From the NCBI GenBank assembly GCA_963785585.1, contig CAWAVW010000002.1, forward strand, positions 1-64,000: a DNA stretch of 64,000 nt, read 5' to 3'. The stretch's first letter is position 1. Each line of letters begins with the position of its first letter. The notes under the pieces are model-generated. The model was not told the origin of the DNA, did not search any database, and saw only the letters and a list, made by a program, of their open reading frames with translations. Below, one piece after another: positions 51,745-58,307 of this stretch. Both the position numbers and the translations under genes were made by a program. The stretch comes from Palsa-295 sp963785585. GTDB lineage: Bacteria > Acidobacteriota > Terriglobia > Acidiferrales > UBA7541.

Positions 51745-51924
51745 GGCTCGCCCGAGAAGGTCGTGAGCAGACGCTGCAACGTCGTCGGACGGTAGAGGTT
51801 GACACGAGGTGACTTCCGATCAACGATCCGGATCGGGCTGCGAAAGGTCCGCGGCGTTGAAGCTTTCTTGTCTAAACCGATAAAACCTTCGAGTGTGTCG
51901 CTGGTTACGGCGGTATCGCCGGAG

Positions 51925-52986
51925 ATGCCCGCCCCTGCGTTTCACGACCCCAAACACCACATCAAAATTTTTCAAGGGGATTGCCTGAAGTTGCTGGCGG
52001 CGATTCCGGAAGGCGTGGTGGATTTGATTTTCGCGGACCCTCCGTATTTTCTATCGAACGATGGGATTACCTGCCACGCGGGAAAGATGGTGAGCGTAAA
52101 CAAGGGCAAATGGGACCGTTCACGAGGCGCGGATGGGAATCATGAGTTCAATCGCGCGTGGCTGGCGGCTTGTCAGCGAGTTCTGAAGCCGAACGGGTCG
52201 ATCTGGGTGAGCGGGACGAGCCATGTGATTCATTCAGTGGGATTCGCGATGCAGCAGCTTGAGTTCAAACTGCTGAATGACATCTCGTGGGTAAAACCGA
52301 ATCCGCCGCCGAATCTTTCTTGCCGATACTTTACGCACGCGACGGAGACGATTATTTGGGCGGCGAAGAACAAGAAGAGCCGGCACACGTTTAACTACAA
52401 GCTGATGAAGGCAATGAATCACGGCAAGCAGATGAAGAGCGTGTGGGAATTTTTGCCGCCGGGGCGTGAGGAGAAGCGATTTGGGAAGCATCCGGCGCAG
52501 AAGCCGGTGGCGTTGATCGAGAGGATTATCCGGGCGGCGTCGAACGAGGGGGATTTGGTGCTGGATCCGTTTTTGGGAAGCGGGACGACGGCTTTGGCGG
52601 CGACGCGCTGTTCCAGAACGGTACTGGGAATTGAGCGGGACGACGAATTTATATCGACGACGCTGTCGAGAATCGCTTGTGAGCTGATTTTTGTTTCGGT
52701 GTCGGTGGCTACCGATGAGATTGATCTTGATCTCGCAACGCGATCTATGGATCGATCGATGTGCAGCGAAAACCGGCCCATGGGCGCGTTGACCGCAGGA
52801 AAACTTGTCCGCCAAGAGCGGAGCTTTTACTTCGTCGGAGCGTTTCGGCGGGAAGTGGTGTATTCGGTTGCGGCGCGCGACATGGAGGAAGCGATTGCGA
52901 AATTCTCGGCAAGTACACAAAGTGCGATTGAGATTCTGCTCGTGGTAAAAACGGAAACGGAGATTTATCTGGCGGAGCCAAAGTGA
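51925..52986 (+). CDS. DpnA-like adenine-specific DNA methyltransferase (GATC type) with C-terminal extension
   Basis: Predicted N6-adenine methyltransferase. From ATG 51925 it has 353 residues; in-frame GTG 51895 and TTG 51799 are alternatives, none with a good Shine-Dalgarno sequence. Catalytic DPPY is at 38-41, before the SAM-binding LDPFLGSGTT (213-222), the beta-class order. The stretches FADPPYFLSNDGI, NHEFNRAW, NLSCRYFTHATETIIWA and NHGKQMKSVW closely resemble the DpnII-system methylase DpnA and, less so, M.HinfI. GATC is thus the likely target, though not proven. Residues after about 250 form a 100-residue domain absent from DpnA. A DpnI-like gene follows after 12 bp. Confidence 0.85.
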   Translation: MPAPAFHDPKHHIKIFQGDCLKLLAAIPEGVVDLIFADPPYFLSNDGITCHAGKMVSVNKGKWDRSRGADGNHEFNRAWLAACQRVLKPNGSIWVSGTSHVIHSVGFAMQQLEFKLLNDISWVKPNPPPNLSCRYFTHATETIIWAAKNKKSRHTFNYKLMKAMNHGKQMKSVWEFLPPGREEKRFGKHPAQKPVALIERIIRAASNEGDLVLDPFLGSGTTALAATRCSRTVLGIERDDEFISTTLSRIACELIFVSVSVATDEIDLDLATRSMDRSMCSENRPMGALTAGKLVRQERSFYFVGAFRREVVYSVAARDMEEAIAKFSASTQSAIEILLVVKTETEIYLAEPK

Positions 52987-52998
52987 TCTAATGCGGGC

Positions 52999-53847
52999 GT
53001 GCAAACCGCATTACCCACCGAAGGCCTTGAGCGATATACGAGCCATTCGCAACGAGCGCGAATCGCAACGGAATCCTGGGGGCTGGCGCACCTCTACTGT
53101 CCGAATTGCGACGCGCCCCGATTAAAGAATTCGCCTGCCAATACGCGAGCGTACGACTACACATGCGGTAACTGCGCGACTACCTTCCAGCTCAAGTCGC
53201 AGTCGCGAATTCTTGTCGGCCGGGTTGTGGACTCGGCGTACGAGTCGATGGTGCGAGCCATCCGCGAAGATCGCACGCCGAACCTTTTCGCGATGCACTA
53301 CAGCCGCGACGATTGGCGCGTCGAAAACCTCATACTCGTTCCCCACTTTGCATTTCCGATTTCGGCAATCGAGAAACGGAAGCCGCTCCGTCCGACCGCG
53401 AGGCGCGCCGGCTGGGTGGGCTGCAACATTTTGCTAAACGCTATTCCCGCCGACGCGAGAATCGCTGTCGTTTCGAATGGAAAAGCCCGGCCTACTCGGG
53501 AGGTGCGGGCGGACTACGAGCGGATTCGACCGCTTCAAACCGTGCGAGCCGAACAACGGGGGTGGACGCTTGATGTCCTCAACGTGGTGCGGTCGCTCGG
53601 GAAGCAGGAATTTGCACTGGCGGAGGTGTACGCGCATGAGGGTGTTCTTGCGCGGCTGCACCCGGGGAACCGGCACATAAGGGACAAGATACGGCAGCAG
53701 TTGCAGGTGTTGAGGGATTTGGAGTTGGTGGAGTTTTTGGGGGGCGGGGAGTACCGGGTGAGGGGGCTTTCGCGGGGCGGCGGTCAATTAAGAGCGAAGA
53801 GGGATCCTTCAACCCGGAGAGGCGGGGTTCTGGATGATGGGGCGTGA
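52999..53847 (+). CDS. DpnI-like type IIM restriction endonuclease (Dam-replacing family)
   Basis: 282 residues from a GTG. The layout matches DpnI: YTSHSQRARIATESWGLAHL, zinc ligands Cys34/Cys37 (CPNC) and Cys56/Cys59 (CGNC), then the PD-(D/E)XK core and the highly conserved KPLRPTARRAGWVGCNILL. A C-terminal winged helix follows (IRDKIRQQLQVLRDLELVEF). DpnI cuts GATC only when the adenine is methylated. By position, Asp53 and Lys66 of the active site are kept, but Glu64 is Gln (TTFQLKSQ). About 25 residues of Gly/Arg-rich tail follow the usual end. Co-oriented 12 bp behind the methyltransferase, so one transcript is likely. Confidence 0.88.
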   Translation: MQTALPTEGLERYTSHSQRARIATESWGLAHLYCPNCDAPRLKNSPANTRAYDYTCGNCATTFQLKSQSRILVGRVVDSAYESMVRAIREDRTPNLFAMHYSRDDWRVENLILVPHFAFPISAIEKRKPLRPTARRAGWVGCNILLNAIPADARIAVVSNGKARPTREVRADYERIRPLQTVRAEQRGWTLDVLNVVRSLGKQEFALAEVYAHEGVLARLHPGNRHIRDKIRQQLQVLRDLELVEFLGGGEYRVRGLSRGGGQLRAKRDPSTRRGGVLDDGA

Positions 53848-53900
53848 AAGGCTGGGCCGCGCGGAAACCGGAGGCCGAAGCGGTGTGCTCGACGGAGGCT

Positions 53901-53980
53901 GAAGGCACGCGGGAAAGGCACCGCGTAAGGAAGCGCGCTGCCGCGTGATCGTATGTCACGGCTGAAGCCGTGACCCGCAA
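53901..53980 (+). repeat. 80-bp direct repeat, right copy
   Basis: Same orientation and length as 51665-51744. The 3' half including the hairpin TCACGGCT-GA-AGCCGTGA (53956-53973) is identical apart from one base. It begins 53 bp after the endonuclease stop codon. Confidence 0.85.
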
Positions 53981-54104
53981 ACATTCGACCGGAGTCCGTA
54001 ATGCGGAGGCTCGCGCTGCCGTGGAAGGCGTTGGGCGCGGTGGAAGAAATGGGTGCAGCAGATGGACAGGCGGAGATTCGGATGAATGCTGACATGGCTG
54101 AACC

Positions 54105-54129
54105 TGCACCCCATTGGAAATGGGGTGCA
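54105..54129. repeat. perfect hairpin (REP-like)
   Basis: TGCACCCCATT-GGA-AATGGGGTGCA: an 11-bp perfect stem with a 3-nt loop. It abuts the next hairpin, forming a tandem. Confidence 0.7.
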
Positions 54130-54149
54130 CACAGACGCGAGCGTCTGTG
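54130..54149. repeat. perfect hairpin (REP-like)
   Basis: CACAGACGC-GA-GCGTCTGTG: a 9-bp perfect stem with the same 2-nt GA loop as the hairpin in the 80-bp repeats. Confidence 0.7.
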
Positions 54150-54251
54150 CCACGTAAGTGTTGGGGGCGGGGTTTGCAAAGTGCGTAGGGCTGGCGAACG
54201 GCGCATGGACAGCCGTGAGCGGCTATCGTGCGAGAAGGGGGCGTGGATTCC

Positions 54252-54281
54252 TTGACCGTGGCGTGGTGGGTCGTCTAAACT
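54252..54281 (+). promoter_or_regulatory. rpmH promoter
   Basis: -35 TTGACC (54252-54257), 18-bp spacer, -10 TAAACT (54276-54281). Transcription would start near 54288, about 78 nt before the rpmH TTG. Confidence 0.5.
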
Positions 54282-54365
54282 TCTAGGTTCGTGTGTGTGC
54301 GCGGCTGGGGCTGTTGCGCCTGCGCGGCTCGTGCGAGGAGCCATTCAAATTAAGGGAGATTTTCG

Positions 54366-54506
54366 TTGCCGAAACGTACTTTTCAACCCCATGTGCGCCG
54401 CCGACACAAGAAGCATGGGTTCCGTAAACGCATGAAATCGCAAGGTGGAAAGAAAGTGCTTGCCTCACGCCGCAAGAAGGGGCGCCACAGTCTTACGCGC
54501 GTCTGA
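54366..54506 (+). CDS. rpmH: 50S ribosomal protein L34
   Basis: 46 residues, too short for most ORF screens. The sequence PKRTFQPHVRRRHKKHGFR, then KRMKSQGGKKVLASRRKKGR, is the complete L34 protein. The start is a TTG at 54366 with GGGAG 7 nt upstream; no ATG is available before the conserved PKRT. It opens the rpmH-rnpA-yidD-yidC-jag operon typical of the replication-origin region. Its last 62 nt overlap the proposed rnpA start in another frame. Confidence 0.95.
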   Translation: MPKRTFQPHVRRRHKKHGFRKRMKSQGGKKVLASRRKKGRHSLTRV

Positions 54507-54930
54507 CCCGTCGCGGCAGGATCTGCCCCGGGAATGCCGGATCGTGCGCCGCGCGGAGTATGACGCGGTGTATCGAGAGGCGAAGAGGCGATCGAGCCGC
54601 GAATTCACGTTGTTCCTACGCCCGAACGGACTTCCCGTGAGCAGATTTGGCTGGAGCATCAAGAAGGCGCTGGGGAATGCGGTGAAGCGCAACCGAATCC
54701 GGCGACGCCTGCGGGAACTTCTGAGGATGCACCGGCTAGAAATCGCGGGAGGGTGGGACGTGGTGATTCATCCGCGGAGCTCGGTGGCGACGGCGGAGTT
54801 TGCGAGGTTGGCGGCGGAGCTGGTGAAGCTGATGCCGCAGGAGTCACCGGCAGTTTCGGCGAGCCCGTCGCCAACTGCCGGGGCGACGAAACATTCCGAC
54901 GCGGAATTGCGGAAGAGTTCACAAGAATGA
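54445..54930 (+). CDS. rnpA: ribonuclease P protein component
   Basis: Protein cofactor of RNase P for tRNA 5' maturation. The core ECRIVRRAEYDAVYREAKRR, SREFTLFLRPNGLPVSRFGW and the signature KALGNAVKRNRIRRRLREL is complete. The start is uncertain: a GTG at 54445 overlaps rpmH by 62 nt, giving 161 residues; the next good candidate (GTG 54544) falls inside the conserved region. A C-terminal Ser/Ala/Pro-rich tail of about 35 residues is unusual. It overlaps yidD by 4 nt. Confidence 0.92.
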   Translation: MERKCLPHAARRGATVLRASDPSRQDLPRECRIVRRAEYDAVYREAKRRSSREFTLFLRPNGLPVSRFGWSIKKALGNAVKRNRIRRRLRELLRMHRLEIAGGWDVVIHPRSSVATAEFARLAAELVKLMPQESPAVSASPSPTAGATKHSDAELRKSSQE

Positions 54931-55277
54931 GTGTGGCTGGAAACGCGAGCACGGGTGCGGCGGCTTCGTCGATGGGAACTCGTTCGGCGGGCCCTGCGAG
55001 CGCGAAGCGGCCGATTGCGGTTCGCGAGGAAGCAAAGTCGGCGGCCACGTGGGTGGCGCTGGCGTTCGTGAGGTTCTACCAGATTTTTCTTTCGCCGTTT
55101 CTGGGCGGCGCCTGCAAGTTTTATCCATCGTGTTCGAACTACGCGCAGGAAGCGATCGCGAAGCATGGCGCGAAGCGCGGCGGAATGATGGCACTGAAGC
55201 GCCTGGGGCGATGCCGTCCGTTTACGCAGGGCGGAGTGGATCTGGTGCCGGACGAGCTGGACGGCGGCGCGAAGTAA
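54927..55277 (+). CDS. yidD: membrane protein insertion efficiency factor YidD
   Basis: 116 residues from an ATG overlapping the rnpA stop (ATGA). The core VRFYQIFLSPFLGGACKFYP, SCSNYAQEAIAKHGAKRG and LGRCRPFTQGGVDLVP is the full YidD domain with its conserved cysteines. The N-terminal about 40 residues (Ala/Ser-rich) exceed the family length. YidD assists YidC-dependent insertion, and yidC follows 63 bp later. Confidence 0.93.
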   Translation: MSVAGNASTGAAASSMGTRSAGPASAKRPIAVREEAKSAATWVALAFVRFYQIFLSPFLGGACKFYPSCSNYAQEAIAKHGAKRGGMMALKRLGRCRPFTQGGVDLVPDELDGGAK

Positions 55278-55340
55278 TTTCGCGCAGTGCGAGACGGAAT
55301 TCATCGGGAACGATTTATAAGGGACCAAGGAGTCTTCGCA

Positions 55341-57104
55341 GTGGAAGAAATGTCGGACCAGGTACGCGGAATCATCTTCGTCATCGTGGCGTTGCTGATT
55401 TTGTTCGTGTGGCAGCACTTCTATAAGCCGCCGGTTCCGGTGGCGCCGCCGAAATCGGCGGAGGCGTCGCAGCAAATTGCGGCCGGCGGAAGCGGTTCCC
55501 CTGCAAATCCCGCTTTGAGCGCAACGATGACGCAGGACGCGCACGGCAATACGTCGGGCGCTTCGATGAAGGCGGCTGCGAATCCGGCCGTAGCGCAGGC
55601 GACGGCGGAACAAATGGTGGACGTGCAGAGTCCGCTGTATCACGTGGAGCTATCGAATCGGGGCGGCGTGGTGCGGACGTGGCAACTGAACAAATATTTC
55701 GACGATCAGAAACCGCCGAGGCCGTTGGACCTGGTGAACGACAGTGTGGCCGAGCAACTGGGGTGGCCGTTTTCGCTGGTGTTGAACGATCCGACCCAGG
55801 AAGCGGCGGCGAATTCGGGACTGTACAACGCGACGGTCGTTGGCGCGGACGGCGCGGCGGATGCAAGCGTGAGCGGGCCGCTGACGGCTCCTGTGGCCGT
55901 GAAGTTTCACTGGAGCGACGGACATCTGGACGTAACCAAGACGCTGAAGTTTGCGAACGACTACACGCTCAATGTAGCGGCGGAAGTGACACTCGACGGA
56001 AAGCCGCAACCGGTGGCGGTGGCGTGGCGCGGAGGATTTGGCGACAAGGCGGTTTACAACGCGGCGCAACTGGTGACGGTTTACTACAACAGCGACGGAA
56101 AGCTGAATCTGCTGCAGTACAAGAAACTCGGCGTATCGGGAAATCAAAGCCAGCCGGCGATTCAGTACGGGCCGCTGGCGTTTGCGGGAATCGAGGACCA
56201 GTTTTTCACGGCGGCTTTTATGCCGGACGGATCGAATCTGTCACTGTGGCACTGGAAACAGGACCACACGACCACGGTGGACGACAAGCAGCAGACCGAT
56301 CCGGAAGCGCAGATGGCGGCGGGGACGACGAATGGCGGTCCGCTGCAAATGCGGGTTTACGTGGGGCCGAAAGATCTGGGGATTCTGGAGAAGATGCATC
56401 CGCCGCTTTCCGAGCTGATCAATTTCGGATGGACGGGCGTGATTGCGAAGCCGCTGCTCTGGGTGCTGCAAACGCTGCACACGAAGGTGTCGAACTGGGG
56501 CTGGTGCATCGTCGTGATGACGCTGGTGATCAACATCGCGCTGTTTCCGCTGAAGATGAAGAGCTGGCGGTCGATGCAGAAGATGCAGAAGGTAGGTCCG
56601 GAAATCCGGCAGATTCAGGATCGCTACAAGAAATATTCGATGAGCGATCCGCGCAAGAAACAGATGAACGAAGAAGTGATGGCGGTGTACTCGCGGGAAG
56701 GAATCAATCCGCTGGGAAGCTGCATACCGATGCTGACGCAGATGCCGATCTGGTGGGCGCTGTGGCGCGTGTTGAATGGGGCGATCGAGCTGCGGCACGC
56801 TCCCTGGATTTTGTGGATTCACGATTTATCGGCGATGGACCCGTATTACATTTTGCCGATCTCGATGACGATTTTGATGTTTCTGATGACGAAGATGACG
56901 CCGCAGACGACGGTGGATCCGGCGCAGCAGAAAATGATGGCGTTCATGCCGCTGTTTATGGGATTTATCTTCTTCCGGTTCTCGAGCGGGTTGAATTTGT
57001 ATATGTGCACGAGCAACCTGGTGGGAATCGGGCAGCAATACTATTTGAACAAGACGGAACCGTTGCCATCGCGAGGCAAATTCAAGAAGAATAACGGAAA
57101 GTGA
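55341..57104 (+). CDS. yidC: membrane protein insertase YidC
   Basis: Inserts and folds inner-membrane proteins with or without SecYEG. The GTG at 55341 has AAGGAG 8 nt upstream, giving 587 residues; an in-frame start at 55287 lacks this. An N-terminal TM (IIFVIVALLILFVWQHFY), a large periplasmic beta-domain (about 40-355) and the conserved C-terminal TM core follow (NWGWCIVVMTLVINIALFPL, GCIPMLTQMPIWWALWRVLN, FRFSSGLNLYMCTSNLVGIG), a Gram-negative-type YidC. Stop and jag start overlap. Confidence 0.97.
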   Translation: MEEMSDQVRGIIFVIVALLILFVWQHFYKPPVPVAPPKSAEASQQIAAGGSGSPANPALSATMTQDAHGNTSGASMKAAANPAVAQATAEQMVDVQSPLYHVELSNRGGVVRTWQLNKYFDDQKPPRPLDLVNDSVAEQLGWPFSLVLNDPTQEAAANSGLYNATVVGADGAADASVSGPLTAPVAVKFHWSDGHLDVTKTLKFANDYTLNVAAEVTLDGKPQPVAVAWRGGFGDKAVYNAAQLVTVYYNSDGKLNLLQYKKLGVSGNQSQPAIQYGPLAFAGIEDQFFTAAFMPDGSNLSLWHWKQDHTTTVDDKQQTDPEAQMAAGTTNGGPLQMRVYVGPKDLGILEKMHPPLSELINFGWTGVIAKPLLWVLQTLHTKVSNWGWCIVVMTLVINIALFPLKMKSWRSMQKMQKVGPEIRQIQDRYKKYSMSDPRKKQMNEEVMAVYSREGINPLGSCIPMLTQMPIWWALWRVLNGAIELRHAPWILWIHDLSAMDPYYILPISMTILMFLMTKMTPQTTVDPAQQKMMAFMPLFMGFIFFRFSSGLNLYMCTSNLVGIGQQYYLNKTEPLPSRGKFKKNNGK

Positions 57105-57661
57105 TGAGAGACCAACGACCGACGTCCGGAAGGAATTATGTGAAGCGCGAACATGCGCAGCCGGAGGCGCATCTGGATAGCGCCCGCGCAATCGCGGAGT
57201 TGCGCCGGTACCTGGAGCTGGCGGTGCGCGAGATGGGATTGGAAATTGAATTCGCGATTTCCGAGCCGGCGACGGTGGGCGGCACGAGCGGGCAGACGGA
57301 CGTGCTCGTAGCCTTCCAGGGCGCGGATCAGGATTTTCTGCTGGAGAATGAGGCGGAACTGCTGCTGGCGCTGGAACATGTGGGGCACCGTTGGCTGCGG
57401 CTTGATCCGCGACTGCACGACCGGGTGCGATTTGATTGCGCCGAGTACCGGGCGACGCGCCTGGATGAATTGAAATTGTCGGCGCGCGTGGCGGCGCAGC
57501 GGGTGCGCGAGACGGGGCAGGCGTTTCGATTTAATCCGATGTCGCCGCGGGAAAGGCGGTTAATTCATCTGGAGCTGGCGGGCGCACAGGGCGTAAGAAC
57601 GGTAAGCGAAGGCGCGGGAGACCGGCGGCAGCTGGTGATTTATCCGGCGACGAAGAAGTAG
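57101..57661 (+). CDS. jag: Jag/KhpB-type RNA-binding protein (KH and R3H domains)
   Basis: 186 residues: KH-like region (VLVAFQGADQDFLLENEAEL) and a C-terminal R3H domain with FNPMSPRERRLIHLELAG. The translated start could be GTG 57101, ATG 57104 or, best supported by GGAAGGA 5 nt upstream, GTG 57140; the first about 13 residues are not conserved. The N-terminal Jag domain of longer homologues is missing. It partners with KhpA, encoded at 48.4-48.7 kb here. Confidence 0.88.
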   Translation: MMRDQRPTSGRNYVKREHAQPEAHLDSARAIAELRRYLELAVREMGLEIEFAISEPATVGGTSGQTDVLVAFQGADQDFLLENEAELLLALEHVGHRWLRLDPRLHDRVRFDCAEYRATRLDELKLSARVAAQRVRETGQAFRFNPMSPRERRLIHLELAGAQGVRTVSEGAGDRRQLVIYPATKK

Positions 57662-57713
57662 AGCTGAGATACGAGCGGGTCTGATTCGGCAGCAACCTTC
57701 CTAAAGTATTCAT

Positions 57714-58307
57714 CTAGACTTCCAGCGTGTAGCCATCCTTTCCGACGTTGAAACACTTCGTGGGTCCGAGTGTGTCTGCGATGCCCGCGGTTTCGTGGAT
57801 GTGCCCGCAGAAAAGCGTGGCGGGCCTTTCCCGTTCAACCCAGGAGCGGAGAGTGGCGCTGCCGGCGTGTTTTCCGGGTGCGAATTCGTCGAGCCTGGTA
57901 TCGAGCGGCGGGAAATGGACGACGAGATTGAGCGAGGGGATCCCATCGAATTCTTTCAGCGCGCCGGCGATTTCCTCTTCAGTGTATTCGCCGGGAGTTT
58001 TGAAGGGCGTGATATTGCTGTAGCCGAGTCCGGCCCATGTGGAGTTGCCGATTCTGCGGATCTGGCGGTGAAAATCGGTAAAGCCGAAGCGCGCGCAGAA
58101 GTCGGCGTTTTGTTTTTGCGTTTCGTGATTGCCCGGGAGCATCCAGGCGCGCTCGCCGAGGGGTTTCATGATTTCGCCGCAACGGTCGAGCGTCTTGCCG
58201 AAATTCGAAAGGTCGCCGGCCGAGATGTAAATATCGGCGGGCTGGGCGACCAGGCGCTCGAGGGCGCGAATGTCGCCGTGAATATCGCTGAAGATCAGGA
58301 CTTTCAT
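57714..58307 (-). CDS. calcineurin-like metallophosphoesterase
   Basis: 197 residues with all metal-site motifs in order: SDIHGD, AGDLSNFG, PGNHE, VVHFPPLD and GHIHE. This is a cytosolic, YfcE/YmdB-sized enzyme of unknown phosphoester substrate. Its start overlaps the stop of the DUF457 gene by 4 nt, so the two are coupled. Confidence 0.88.
   Translation of the reverse strand: MKVLIFSDIHGDIRALERLVAQPADIYISAGDLSNFGKTLDRCGEIMKPLGERAWMLPGNHETQKQNADFCARFGFTDFHRQIRRIGNSTWAGLGYSNITPFKTPGEYTEEEIAGALKEFDGIPSLNLVVHFPPLDTRLDEFAPGKHAGSATLRSWVERERPATLFCGHIHETAGIADTLGPTKCFNVGKDGYTLEV

Larger units (their letters stand above)
51074..51924. other. 851-bp intergenic/accessory stretch between ffh and the methyltransferase
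   Basis: No frame here resembles a known protein; long frames on the minus strand (51139-51744) have composition typical of chance reading. It is patchily AT-richer than its surroundings. It contains a perfect 13-bp inverted repeat (51136-51168), a partial echo of its arm at about 51444-51456 (CGATTAGAAAT), and the left 80-bp repeat (51665-51744). It looks like remodelled, formerly mobile DNA, but no transposase remnant could be identified. Confidence 0.45.
53848..54365. other. 518-bp non-coding region with repeat and hairpin cluster, upstream of rpmH
   Basis: No believable gene. It holds the right 80-bp repeat (53901-53980), three perfect short-loop hairpins (53956-53973, 54105-54129, 54130-54149), the rpmH promoter (54252-54281) and the rpmH ribosome-binding site GGGAG at 54354-54358. 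The hairpins resemble REP/BIME-type intergenic elements. Confidence 0.55.

Noticed and set aside
53579..54344. Two minus-strand frames (183 and 186 codons) over the right repeat
   Set aside because: Composed of the repeat and hairpin sequence; low-complexity Ser/Arg/Pro composition and no family resemblance.
55679..57094. 471-codon frame inside yidC
   Set aside because: Same strand, shifted frame; Gly/Arg/Ala-rich with no domain, while yidC is complete and conserved.
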